Shown one piece after another: positions 34,158 through 45,752 of a stretch of 64,000 nucleotides of DNA. Below the pieces are notes generated by a model. The model saw nothing but the letters and a program-made list of their open reading frames with translations. It searched no databases and was not told the DNA's origin. The stretch comes from Siphonodentalium dalli (lineage: Eukaryota; Mollusca; Scaphopoda; Gadilida; Siphonodentaliidae): assembly GCA_032622095.1 (NCBI GenBank), contig CP136064.1, positions 218,688,205-218,752,204 on the forward strand. Reading direction: 5' to 3'. Numbering within the stretch: the first letter of the stretch is position 1; each line of letters opens with the position of its first letter. A program made the translations under genes and the position numbers.

Positions 34158-34184
34158 TCCATTTTGAATGTGTGGTGTTCACCG

Positions 34185-34604
34185 TGAAGATGGATTGTGA
34201 GTGAAGATGGATTGTGAGTGAGGGTGGATTGTGAGTGAAGATGGATTGTGAGTGAAGATGGATTGTGAGTGAAGATGGATTGTGAGTGAAGATGGATTGT
34301 GAGTGAAGATGGATTGTGAGTGAAGATGGATTGTGAGTGAGGGTGGATTGTGAGTGAAGATGGATTGTGAGTGAGGGTGGATTGTGAGTGAGGGTGGATT
34401 GTGAGTGAAGATGGATTGTGAGTGAAGATGGATTGTGAGTGAGGGTGGATTGTGAGTGAAGATGGATTGTGAGTGAGGGTGGATTGTGAGTGAAGATGGA
34501 TTGTGAGTGAAGATGGATTGTGAGTGAAGATGGATTGTGAGTGAAGATGGATTGTGAGTGAAGATGGATTGTGAGTGAAGATGGATTGTGAGTGAGGGTG
34601 GATG
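34185..34604. repeat. 18-bp minisatellite, about 23 copies
   Basis: The unit is GATGGATTGTGAGTGAA with a second form GGTGGATTGTGAGTGAG. The two forms differ at two bases and are intermixed. Because 18 is a multiple of three, the minus strand stays open across the array (a repeated SLTIHLHSQS pattern within a 223-codon frame), but there is no sign that this is a protein. Confidence 0.95.
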
Positions 34605-34979
34605 GCAGAGAAGTAATTTCAGTAATCATTAGCAAACGGAACACATATATGACTTTTAGTTTTGTTATGGTTTCAATTTTGCGACTTTCGAAACCTATGA
34701 GGTTAAAATATATATGCAAATAAGAAAAACCACAAAAACAAGACGTGAAAATGAATGGTGGGTAATATTGAAGTTAGGTGTCCAAATGTGCTGCCCTGTG
34801 CTGGAATCATTGAGATTAGTGTGGATTTTATGTATCCACGCTGTCTATAGCTTGATTATGTTATCTGATTAAATGTCCGTTTAATCTTTGCCTCGAGTTA
34901 TGCAGAACAAACACATACATGTATGCATTGATACGTCCTGGTTTGAAATAATTTAGCATTTTCCCTTGTTTACATACAG

Positions 34980-35183
34980 GACAGGTCAGCCAGCCAAGAA
35001 ATGCATTCAGTTATTTATAATATCGGACCCTGTGGCTATGCATTCCATGCTTCTCGTCTGGTGCATTACCCTGAAGCATATTTCCGGTCACATGCCTCGC
35101 CATGGAACCGACACGTGCTTTTGTTGCAGAGTCTCGGTTTCGAAAATACAGATGCCCGCCCTCTCCACGAGGCCAATCAGAAG
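34980..35183 (+). CDS. Membrane-protein gene, exon 3
   Basis: The acceptor TTTACATACAG|GAC and donor CAGAAG|GTATGTTG bound 68 open codons, phase 0 at both ends. Phase 0 matches the exon 2 donor at 26432. The peptide begins DRSASQEMHSVIYNIGPCG and contains HYPEAYFRSHASPWNRHVLL and a hydrophilic C-terminal helix. The strand-like HSVIYNIG would add a further strand to the domain begun in exon 2. The 8.5-kb intron between them is filled with the Helitron-like element, minisatellites and a foldback. Additional small exons in that intron cannot be excluded. Confidence 0.7.
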
Positions 35184-36324
35184 GTATGTTGAATACCCGC
35201 TTTAATACGCAAAATTATATACCTAATAACCAGAAATTTTGAAATAAACTTCTCAAGAGTTCATATACGTACGCGAAGAACCTTTGTAAATATTATATAA
35301 TGAATATCTTTTTACTGTACCTGAAATGTTGGTTCGAAAACAGAACTGACATTATATTTTCGGGATTCGTAGCTGACAGACATTTCAGCATTTTATTTTT
35401 TTTGATAAAGCGAATAAAGTTGCTGGTACATTTCACTGCCATATAAAATTGACAGAAACATAAAATATCCCGGATAACTCAAATCGTTAAACAATGCATT
35501 CATTTTGCAACAAGAAATAGACACTGTGGCTACATATTGGTCCTTTTTTGGTGATTACACGATGCGACCTCTCTTAATATCGCTATAAAAATAGTCACTC
35601 GTGCATAAGATTTTGTCCGAAATAACATAGCACATGCGACAATCGCCATAGTGATTGGTTCTGGGATCGGCTGATATCACTATTTGTTTTCTAGTTTTTG
35701 CTAGTACATATGGTACTCACAGAATGACCAGCGCCCCCAATGATGACCCGGTCAATAAATAATAGGTCGAAACAATGAATGGAGCCCCCGAATATAGTGT
35801 GTGATATACCACTTTTGCGGTTAAATGATGGACATCTATAATCATGGAATAGCGATGTAGTTAGCCATTCATTGTCGGGCGCCGACCAGATGTGATGTAA
35901 CCTGATGTGTCAGACTTTTAGGTAGAAAAGGATTTCATTTACATACACCATTAGCCAGTCAGATCAACACAAGATGAAGTATGTGCACGTCTGGTGTCGG
36001 TTTGATGCCGGTTTTATGAGCAATGCACCAACTCGGCTGAGCCATCTGGGCCGTTAACGACATAACTAAGGGTACGTTGATACGCTGGAAAGTTTACACG
36101 GTATGTTTTGCAGGCATTTCGTCATAGAAAACCATATGGTGACATAATATGAAAGGAAACGTGCGTATATCGTGCATCTTTACCAACGCGAACGACATGA
36201 GAAGTAAAATGTCTTTTTTCTTCCACCTGTAACGGTGCTACTAGCATTTGCCTTAAATTACCTGTATGATTGATTCTTGTGAGATAATTACATGCTATTT
36301 ACATGCCAATGCCGATCGTTACAG
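35184..36324 (+). other. Intron 3 of the membrane-protein gene
   Basis: Bounded by GTATGTTG and GATCGTTACAG. No repeat or exon is recognised. Confidence 0.5.
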
Positions 36325-36378
36325 GTGGAACTACAGAGATTTTACTTCGCACGTACTATGTATTTAGCTCTGGTATAG
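36325..36378 (+). CDS. Membrane-protein gene, terminal exon (proposed)
   Basis: ATCGTTACAG|GTGGAACTACAG gives VELQRFYFARTMYLALV and a TAG stop, in the phase 0 required by exon 3. The product would then be about 255 residues. An alternative is splicing out at CTG|GTATAG (36372/36373) into the open stretch at 36846-37049, which is also phase 0. No AATAAA was noticed shortly downstream, so the true 3' end is uncertain. Confidence 0.45.
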   Translation: MELQRFYFARTMYLALV

Positions 36379-36845
36379 ATGCAATCCATATGCATGTTTC
36401 CGTTCATATTCTGGCATCATATCGTTTTCTACGAATAACTGCCTGCAAACCATACCGCACATACTTGCCGGTGTATGAACGTACCCTAAACCGGGTGTTT
36501 CAATCTCAAATTCTATAGTCGTCAATAATTAATACTAAAATCCAAGGTATGTCTTTTATTTCTAGTTGTCGGTTTGGCGTTTGGTAAACAATTTACCTGA
36601 AGGAGACGTGACTTGATAATTAATCTCACTCTGATGATTGGAATAGGCCACAGGGCACGTGGATGAACTCCCCATGCCTCCAAGTTGCTGGGATGCCATG
36701 GAGATCTTGTGATTCAAAACCGATAATGGATAATGACTTCTCGTTATGGAGACTCGGGTGTTAATTATTCATGAATATGCTTCTGGGTTTTCTTTTCACG
36801 TTTCGTTGCATGAAGTTGTTTCCACATGCTGTTGCTTCGACACAG

Positions 36846-37049
36846 TATTATCCCGATGCAATGACTTGGCATGGAAGTGGACACGTTATGACAGGAGACG
36901 AGACGTATGCCAATGTGTTGACGACAGGACTCAGGAGCTGTCCCAGAATGCCGCTGTGTGAAACTGAGAATGCAAATGAAGACACAATCGTCCATGTGTC
37001 CGCTAAATGCACGTTTATATCACGCTGTTGTCATAGTTTGGTGTTATAA
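36846..37049 (+). CDS. Possible alternative last exon, 67 codons
   Basis: A pyrimidine-rich stretch ending TTCGACACAG precedes an open frame starting YYPDAMTWHGSGHVMTGDE and ending in a Cys-rich tail before TAA at 37047. Codon use looks coding-like and phase 0 would fit the preceding exons. It could be an alternative 3' exon of the same gene, an independent gene's exon, or chance. Confidence 0.3.
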   Translation, partial: YYPDAMTWHGSGHVMTGDETYANVLTTGLRSCPRMPLCETENANEDTIVHVSAKCTFISRCCHSLVL

Positions 37050-37584
37050 TAATGTTACACTATTTATTTACTGTCGCAGTTGATAAAATGTTAGTCAAAA
37101 TCGGCTAGAACACATCGAAGATTCAGTAAAGAATTACACTTCAAATAATATTTATAATCAGGGATTATATTGTGTATATTTTGGGTGTTTTGTTGTTTAT
37201 TTTTTTACTCATTTTTTTCCATTTACATGGTATTCGGTATCTGTAATCTTGTGAAGTCGGTACAGTATCTTTGTGGTTTTAGTTTTTCGCATTTGCTTGA
37301 ATTTTACATAAATATGTTCCATTTACTATAATGACTAATTTATAAATTTGAGTGCATGACATGGGGTTTGTTAGTATTATAATCATCTCACGTTGAATCA
37401 CTGCGTCGATGCCATGGTGTGGATGCACGGAAGTAAAAATTGACATTACCCTATGATATTTGGCATGCTGGCATATATGGTATATGCATAGTTTATTTAT
37501 TGTCGACGACGGTTCTCCACGTGAAAAAAATGTTATGTTAATATACAGTTGTCGCCCGCGTTTCAGTGAGACACTGGGCTTAAT
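37050..37584. other. No recognised feature
   Basis: AT-rich sequence downstream of the last proposed exon. Confidence 0.45.
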
Positions 37585-37591
37585 CACCTAA

Positions 37592-38169
37592 TGCGCATAA
37601 GATTGTCCACTTATAAATGGACAATCTGTACCTAAAATGGTCGTTAATAAATGGACAATCCGACCACGCATGGCACGCGAGCTTGCGATTGTCCACTAAA
37701 TCACGACATATATAGATAATGGTGCATGTTAGCTTCATATTAAATCTGAAGGGTAATACTTCTATAAAGAATGTACCTTTAATAAATGACGGAGATTTGT
37801 ATGAGAAATTTGCAACACCACATCAGATAAACTTTTGTGAAATATAAGTCAAATTCTTCCCTTGCGTGGGTGGGTTTGGGGAGGTTTTGGGTACGCTCTT
37901 TAAAAACACTTCTTCGAATATTTCCGTTATTTCGTCAAAAACTCTTCTTCAAATATCTCCGTTATTTCGTCAAAAACATTTCTTCTCATACAAATCACCG
38001 TCATTGAGCAAATTAACATTATTTATAGAGTTATTGCCCTTCATACAGGATTAACAAAACATGTCTTCATTTAGTGGACAATCCCAAGCTCGCGTGCCAC
38101 GCGTAGTTGGATTGTCCATTTATTAATGACCATTTTAGGTACCGATTGTCCATTTATAAGTGGACAATC
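37592..38169. mobile_element. MITE with ~105-bp terminal inverted repeats
   Basis: The left arm 37592-37697 (GATTGTCCACTTATAAATGG onward to GGCACGCGAGCTTG) mirrors the right arm 38071-38169. Each arm starts with its own palindrome, GATTGTCCA..TATAA.TGGACAATC. The centre (37890-38000) holds three copies of a ~36-bp direct repeat, CACTTCTTC.AATAT(T/C)TCCGTTATTTCG. A rearranged relative lies inside 45871-46410. Confidence 0.75.
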
Positions 38170-38174
38170 CTTGA

Positions 38175-38960
38175 AGAATTGCCTGGCTTATTCGCCCTAT
38201 CTCGCCCTGGAATACATACAGGTCTATTCTGCGCGATAGCACGATCTCGCTCGGTCCAATGGTCGTGTACATGAATAGCGAATTCGGCCGCAGCGTATGG
38301 GTTAATATATTCACTTCAGGTATAGCTAGCAACTTGCCAGATCGGCCATGGATGCAGTGGGGTATTCGCTGCATGATATGATGTCTCTTTCCGTAGTCAG
38401 ACAGACAGGAGAGGTGCGGTCGGTGCCTTTTTTTATTTTGCGTACCTGCCGGAATCGGCCGCAAGTTAGGGGTTAACAGTGCCGTTTCAACTTGAGATAT
38501 CGACTTGGGGACCGAAACTTTAGTACACACAGGCCTATTCTGAAATAGGACATGCTCCATCTCGCTCGGTCCCCTGGTGGCGGTATGGTCGGTGGGTGTT
38601 ATTTTCTCTGTTGAAGTCGACCGCCGCGAATGAGTTAATGTATTCACTTCCGGTATAGCTAGTAACTTGCCCGATCGCCCATGAGTGCAGAGGTGTATTC
38701 GCTGCATATGTCCCTTTCCGTGGTTAGACAGCTAGGATAGGTGCGGTCGGTGCCATTTTTGATTTTTCGTACCTGGCGGAATCGGCCGCAAGTTAGGGGT
38801 TAACAGTGCCGTTTCCGCTTGAGATATCGACTTGGTGGTTGAAACAGGTCTATTCTGCGCGATAGTACAATTTCGACCGGACCTCTCGGGACGGTGCGGT
38901 CGGGTACGGTAGGGTGCGGTGACCTGGGGTCGGGGCTTTCTAGGACCGGTTCGCCGTATT
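38175..38960. repeat. Tandem pair/triplet of the satellite-donor repeat (~325-bp period)
   Basis: Blocks GGTATAGCTAGC, GATCG.CCATG, CCTTTCCGT.GT.AGACAG, AGGTGCGGTCGGTGCC, CGGCCGCAAGTTAGGGG and GATATCGACTTGG occur at 38.33-38.51 and again at 38.65-38.83, with a partial third copy of the flank after it. Each full copy holds exactly one 23-bp satellite unit (38464-38486 and 38791-38813). The minus-strand frame at 38135-38707 only reflects the duplicated units. Confidence 0.7.
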
Positions 38961-39029
38961 CGGTTCACGGTGTTGATATAAAACTGCCCAATAGAAACCG
39001 TACACAATAAACTTATTTATCTTAGTCGT

Positions 39030-39905
39030 AAAAGCATTTATTCACAACTCAATTTAGTTGTAAAATTAAAAACAGTAAGTATGCTAGTAGTCAGTGACAG
39101 TATCTATGAAATCTACCAGTTCTCTCAATGTAAAGTTGAACTGCTTGAAATATTATAACATTTTCTTCAACTGATAAGTTATATGTTAGAGTATATGGTA
39201 AATTCTCGATGACTTTTATACTTTGCTCCCTAAATAATCGGCAATGTAAAATGTAGCTATCGGCAGTTCCAATGCGTCACATGCAAGTGGTGGGTCATCT
39301 TTGAGAGTTCTTTGTCAAACCTGAATTCAAATTCCTACACCTTGTTCGTATCCTAGTATGATCAATTAGGCTTTCTCTGTTGGACGATGTGTACAAAATA
39401 GGGCTTTGGTTCAGATGAATCGTTGTAAATAAGTGATTTGGTGATTTGAGTGATTTCTGTATAGTACAATTGTTCATATTATCAGGCAATTCGATGGTTG
39501 AAGGAGAAAAGTGTCCATGTAAGCATTGTAATTGTGTGGAGGTACCCGTATACCCATAGGGGGATATATATCATATCATAGTTGTCTGCTGATCGCGACG
39601 TTTTAGGGAATAGATGATAGAGATAGGATTGTGCTTTACCATATGTCATTTAACAAAATATACCAGTTTAGCCTTTTGTCCACGGGCTGCAAGTGGCTCC
39701 CATCCTTCCTCTTCAAGAATGTTTTCCTTTTTTAAACTTGATGTTGTCCCAGTAACAATTATGGCGGTTTCACATTGTAATTGTTCTAATAGTCTTCAGT
39801 CCTCAACTGAACTATTCTCCCAAGGAGGGCTAGCATATTCTACTAAGGGTCGAATGAACGCGATATATATACTCCCGATGCTCTCCTGTGCAACTGAAAC
39901 TTATG
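39030..39905 (-). pseudogene. Degenerate LINE ORF2 C-terminal fragment
   Basis: Read on the minus strand, pieces of the RT tail appear in order: EYASPPWENSSVED, LEQLQCETAIIVTGTTSSL, EEEGWEPLAARGQKAKLVYF, then (39489-39295) NMNNCTIQKSLKSPNHLF and DHTRIRTRCRNLNSGLTKN. Frameshifts and stops separate them, and the zinc finger is barely recognisable. It is a different, older lineage from the copies at 4.2-5.3 and 19.2-21.1 kb. Confidence 0.65.
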
Positions 39906-40290
39906 CTTTATAAGGATACCCACTCATTTAAATCCCAGGGAAAGTATGTCCTCAATATTATTCTCCACTCACCCTGGTCAATAAATATCACTCTTATTTG
40001 TTTGTGTATTTTCACCTCTTGGCTTATCAGTTCCATACAGTGTCTAATGTTTGAGAGATACGTTTGGTCCACTTATGCAGCCGGAGCGAGATTTCATAAT
40101 AAATCACCACATTAATTTAATATCGATTTAATATTCAATGCTCTTATTTCTGAGGCGCATTATATGGTAATATATGGCGTTAAGTTGACAACAGAATGCT
40201 GGAATACCATGTACGCCTATAAAATATTTGTAACATGTGTTCACTTAGACATTTATTGTTCGTTATTTGTTTAAAGTATAGTTTCCATCA
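39906..40290. other. No recognised feature
   Basis: Continuation of degraded LINE or anonymous sequence; no clear signal. Confidence 0.4.
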
Positions 40291-41118
40291 ATTCGAAGTA
40301 AATCCACATCCAATTGACCCGAGTGTCACATGGAAAACGTGGCCATATGTACAGGTATCATATATATTTAGCGAGTGTCTGTCGTTCTCTCTGATAGTCT
40401 GTCAGCTATAGAAATTAACGTGTGATATCTAGAGGGCACCAGTTCTAAATGTTGTAACGTTTTGCGAGGAACATAATGGTACAGGTTAAAAATTTGGAAT
40501 GTGACCCTGTCTTATCCAGGGTCGGCAAAAGGGAGGGGCACTACGATCGATTGTTTTTTTCACCCAGACATATATACAGTCGTATCTATGATATACGGAA
40601 TATATTGTGTGATTTAGAGATACATAGTTACGTGGTGTCGTCCGATACCCGAGTGGCTGATGGAGGGGCGCCCGAATAAATAAAACTTTTCGGGATTTCC
40701 ACTGTAGGCTTATATATCCGCATACCTATGATATGCGAGGAGTCTAATGGTGTAAATCAAAATTTCGAAATTAGTGTTATCCTGGTGGAGGAGTAACATA
40801 TATATAACTGTTTTGTTGCTGATTTCCGCCATAATTATGATCACTTTTGTATAGGCATCTTCGTGGTATACGAGGATTCTAGTGGTGTATATGGTTTAAA
40901 TTTTGTGAGGTGGCACCCATCATGAGATAAGGAACATAATGCCGTAGTCTTATGTTTTCGTGTAGCGCAGTTTGGGTCAGGATGGGGATCGAATGGTGGG
41001 GCATCAGCATTTTTAAAAACGAGATTATTTTTTTCGACGATTTTACTACAGACTTATGCCGATATATAGGTATCTCAATGAAATATACAAGGAATCAAAT
41101 GGTGCGGTTTATAATGTG
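40291..41118 (+). repeat. Segmental duplicate A (Helitron-like units)
   Basis: Nearly identical to 44937-45752, from ATTCGAAGTAAATCCACATC to GTGCGGTTTATAATGTGC, with scattered substitutions and small indels. It includes TTTAGCGAGTGTCTGTC, comparable to the left end of the element at 27577, and units with GATTTCC.CC and GAGGA(G/T)TCTA. Short open frames (40476-40679 and 40952-41158) are shared by both copies but have no recognised family. Confidence 0.75.
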
Positions 41119-42179
41119 CAAATATTTGGGGGGATATCTCAATGGCCATTGCGATTGATACATGGCCATTTCGATAATAAATGAGAATTTGTTCATGCTC
41201 ACTGAATTAAGTACAGACGAGGTTGGTGTGGGTTCGAATACCGACATGGGTGAAAATCGGGACAAGCTTGATTTGAGTTTAGAGACATCTCAATGTGCCA
41301 TTATGATCGATACATAGGCATTTCGATCAGAACATGTACCCACAAGTCAACACCAATCAACTTGAGTGTCCTGGAAATTATCTCTTCACCAATTCGAAAA
41401 CTCACTTAGTTATTATAACCGGAAAAACGATACCCCCGCTAATATCACAATGCCGTCTATAGTTAGATGTCGTACCGACACGCTTCTGCAAAGTAAATCC
41501 TGCTGACGAAATTTGATGGCTAAATGGTCCATGTTAGTTGAAACCCCATCTATAACATATTGCATGCATTAGAGTATGCCATCAACCGACTATTGTTGTT
41601 ATATAGCACATAGTTTTATTTCCCCAAATGAAAAACCAATTACAACTTGTGATATTTTGAAGCAGTAATCTGCATCCTTCCTTTAGCATAAACATATGTA
41701 GAATGAAACCCACGAATTGAATCGTATAAATTGTTAAAAGCTCAATGTGATTATACTACCACACTCAGACTTTAATCTGAAATAATATCATCTCTGCGAA
41801 TTAAATACTATTATATATGGACAAAAAAAACAAGTATATGCACACTTTATATAGCTTATCAGTCGTATATCATAGCGCGGAACCGAGGCGCTTGTCTTAT
41901 TTCTTAAGCTGCTTTCACGTACATGCGTTTAACACATGCGTTTAAGTTACGCACGGTGCGTACACCTGTCACATAAGTGCGTTGAACTATCCGTTAGCTT
42001 TCCGCATAACGCAAGCGTTTCACACCCATGCAATGCATTTAGCTTCAAATTGGATTCATCAAAAGATGTAATATTGTATGTAGAGTTAATATCCCGAGCA
42101 ATTGTGGGCCGAGAAACTTGGTCTAATTATATTGTAGAATAATCTAGTCTAATATGATAAATGACACTTTACAACGGCA
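41119..42179. other. No recognised feature
   Basis: A GGTTCGAATACC at about 41230 looks like a pol III B box but no matching A box or tRNA fold was found. Confidence 0.4.
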
Positions 42180-42184
42180 TCAAC

Positions 42185-42625
42185 TGTAACATTGTATTTT
42201 ACCATAGTACGTACTTTCCATGGTAGTACAATGATAGTTTTCACGTTACCGTGGTAATATCATGCGGGGTAGTATACCATACTAAAATGCATGGTAGTAC
42301 CAACTGTAACCAAAAGCATGGTAGAGTACTTTAGTACAGTGCCATGGTATAGTACATGATATATATATATATATCTATCAATTTAACGTGGTTGTACCAT
42401 GGTAGTATACCGTGGTAGTACTATACTGACATGGTAGTACCAAACTGCCATTGTAGTATCATGGTAAAGTATGCCCCTACCCTAGTAGAGTTCCAATGTA
42501 TCTTGGTAGAACCATGGTAAATATCACTTATCGTACCATGTTAGTACGACACTCCCATGGTAGTACCACGGTAGTACCATGATAGTACAACGGTAGTACC
42601 ATTGTAGTAACATGATATTACAATT
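42185..42625. repeat. CATGGTAGTAC-rich cryptic repeat
   Basis: About 20 imperfect, irregularly spaced copies of CATGGTAGTACCA in both orientations (the core GTACCATGGTAC is palindromic) fill this tract, with a short (TA)n run at about 42359-42375. It is not a regular tandem array. Confidence 0.7.
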
Positions 42626-44175
42626 GTGCTCTTTTATATGGGAGTCTTGATCTCGTCACATAAATTTGTGCATTTATGGGCATCGCGCAATGCGTTCACA
42701 CACCAATTTGCTGATTGTTTAGTAAAGTTGTCCACTAAAATTAACGGACGTCTTTTTATTCAGTTATGTGAAAGGCCCAGTGCTGACTCTATTGTTTAAA
42801 CCAATGCGCCTTGTGTGCGCATAACGCTGAAACCCCTTAGGTATGTACTCTATGTCGACCATATTATGGAGGTTTAATATTTTTTTCTAATATTGAAAAC
42901 CGGTGCGTGTGTTATTAAACATGTTTGCTTAACCTAAGTGCGTGGTGTTCGAAACCGTTGTACGAGTTCTTGCAGAAATAATACTGGATTTCAAAATGCA
43001 TACCGTATACATGCCTTTCATCTTGTTATAACATCTGAGTTCAACATATAAGTATGCTGAGATGCTAGCCTATTTGGAGACAAATAACATACATTCAGAG
43101 AACAGCCGACAGGGTCTCACCTAACGATTGAAATCGTAAACTTGGAAATTATTCAAGAAATAAGGTATATAAATCTCTTTTGTGACAAGATTAAGACATT
43201 GTTTCGGCAATGGATTACTTCTTCCCATAGATGTTCATTCTCACATCTTTTTAAATTAATCTGATATTGATAATATCATTGTTTTGTTTAATACTCACCG
43301 TTTTTGTGCAGTAGCTTCGACGTGAAAATTAAACAAATGACCGTTGTACTTAGTTCGCGTAACCGTAGATCGATTTCACGAATCTCCAGTGTGATCGTAT
43401 GTTTTATCTTATAACCAGTTTCCTAAAACAAAACCGATGATCGCCGCTATCTGCCACATATAACTGATAGCAAGTTTGCACCCCATGAATTATACCGATA
43501 ATTGGAGGGAGGGACGCAGCTATGGTATATACACAGGAATGATAGTATCCCCTTGAATATTACATTGAATCCCCCCTGAAATGAAAACTCTTTTGTGAAC
43601 ACCAGAGATATGTCATTTTATTATACAAATATGAACATTTGTGCAAGCATCTCTAAATGTATCAAAATGATCGATTGCCAGCGAAACATTATCGTGAACT
43701 TGAAGCTTCTGATGCCTTTCGGTGGATTGAAATACGTATCACTCGATATGTACCCGGTACTCAATGTGTCTGTGACTACAGCTTATGTTTAAAATCGATA
43801 GGTACAACTGGCCACGGAGTGTCTTAGCTACTTTTGAAAACACACTTGACACCACATATGACTCTGGCTTGCCGTTAAAAGCTGTATATGCATCCTTCGA
43901 CGTGCAGGAATGTTATATATTAGTCGGGCCCTGACACCAGCAATATTTGTCCGCGCATTGATTATGGGTGCATTTACACTGTGTATAGATCTGTATACAG
44001 ATATGTATGAAGTCACGTGTCGTGCATCACTGTCATCACAACACGATGACTAATAGTGAACGTGCGCTGACCAGTATTCTGGTAATTGACAACTCACTAG
44101 GAGTCGTTTCAGTTTAGGCCAGACATAAAAATGGATCAACTACCAGCAGACAACAGCGATTTGGTATGTGCCGCG
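42626..44175. other. No recognised feature
   Basis: AT-rich; the short frames at 43595-43792 and 43828-44016 have no supporting context. Confidence 0.4.
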
Positions 44176-44178
44176 TCA

Positions 44179-44219
<41 letters not shown>
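44179..44219. repeat. (TA)n microsatellite, about 20 units
   Basis: Uninterrupted ATATAT run; the flanking frames on both strands encode alternating YI through it and are spurious. Confidence 0.95.
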
Positions 44220-44221
<2 letters not shown>

Positions 44222-44936
44222 TCTCCTGTTGACACCATCTGGGAGGTGGTCATTTTGGATTGGTATGGAGTGGGTATCCATGCTACAACACCCTGTATTT
44301 GACCAAATGAAGCAAAATTTCCAACTGATGACTATTCTAATGACAATGTTGACCAAATGTAGGACAATATCGTTTTTATTAAATTAACTAGCAGTTTTGA
44401 CTGGCCACGGGGAGGGACCAGGGCACAATCTTTCCATATAAGGTAGGAAATTATGCAACTATTGGTCAGAAAACAATACTCCAAAATGTTTGAAAATCAA
44501 ACTACAATATCATTTTCAACATATTGTTGGTTTGGAAATTACAACTAATGTTTTGTCAGGTATGAAATTTCCAACTGTTGAAAATTTTGACCAAAGTTGG
44601 GGTGAGACACCCTCACCCCGGTTGACACGTCCCTGTCCATCTTGAATATACGAAATACATGGGTTGAAATGACAACGAAAACTGTAATACATTATTCGCC
44701 AAGCCCGAGTAACAATTAATCAACTAGTTGGGTAATGACTGAGGAGTACTCACTTATCAAATTGATTCACCAAATGACATACTATATAGTATATATGTCT
44801 TAACAATATATTACCCCTATATGGATAGATAGCTAGAAATACCAGAATTGATATAACCGTTTTGTTTCCGAAATTTCCTCTAAGTTAGACATCCGCATGG
44901 TACGAGATATCTAATGGTGTGGTTTAAATTCGAAGT
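44220..44936. repeat. Diverged AAATTTCCAACT repeat, second locus
   Basis: 44310-44600 shares AAATTTCCAACTGTTGA, TTTTGACCAAAGTTGG and GTGAGAC.CC blocks with 26880-27180. The rest shows no feature. Confidence 0.45.
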
Positions 44937-45752
44937 AAATCCACATCCAATTGACCCGAGTGTCACATGGAAAACGTGGCCATATGTACAGGTATCATAT
45001 ATATTTAGCGAGTGTCTGTCGTTCTCTCTGATAGTCTGTCAGCTATAGAAATAAACGTGTGACATCTAGAGAGCACCAGTTCTAAATGTTGTAACATTTT
45101 GCGAGGAACATAATGGTACAGGTTAAAATTTTGGAATGTGACCCTGTCTTATTCAGGGTCGGCAAAAGGGAGGGGCACTACGATCGATTGTTTTTTTCAT
45201 CCAGACATATATACAGTCGTATCTATGATATACGGAATATATTGTGTTATTTAGAGATACATAGTTACGTGGTGTCGTCCGAGGTCCGAGTGGCTGATGG
45301 AGGGGCGCCCAAATAAATAAAAACTTTTCGGGATTTCCACAATAGGCTTATATATCCGCATACCTATGATATGCGAGGGTCTAGTGTAAATCTAAATTGT
45401 CAAATTAGTGTTATCCTGGTGGAGGAGTAAAATATATTTAAACTGTTTTGTTGCTGATTTCCGCCATAATTATGATAACTTTTGTATAGGCATCTTCGTG
45501 ATATACGAGGATTCTAGTGGTGTATGGTTTAAATTTTGTGAGGTGGCTCCCATCATGAGATAAGGAACATAATGCCGTAGTCTTATGTTTTCGTGTAGCG
45601 CAGTTTGGGTCAGGATGGGGATCGAATGGTGGGGCACCAGCATTTTTAAAAACGAGATTTTGTTTATCGACGATTTTACTACAGACTTATGCCGATATAT
45701 AGGTATTTCAATGAAATATACAAGGAATCAAATGGTGCGGTTTATAATGTGC
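44937..45752 (+). repeat. Segmental duplicate B (Helitron-like units)
   Basis: Direct-orientation partner of 40291-41118, offset by about 4.65 kb. Divergence is low by eye, so it is one of the youngest events here. Outside the borders the two loci do not match. Confidence 0.75.

Noticed and set aside
34048-34719. 223-residue minus-strand protein
   Set aside because: It is the translation of an 18-bp minisatellite. The frame stays open only because the period is a multiple of three.
38135-38707. 190-codon minus-strand ORF
   Set aside because: It spans the tandemly duplicated satellite-donor repeat and shows the same peptide segments twice. The corresponding sequence next to the satellite is broken.
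41200-41270. tRNA or SINE candidate from a GGTTCGAATACC box
   Set aside because: No A box at a fitting distance and no cloverleaf could be drawn.
44114-44387. ORFs with (YI)n on both strands
   Set aside because: They are produced by the (TA)n microsatellite.
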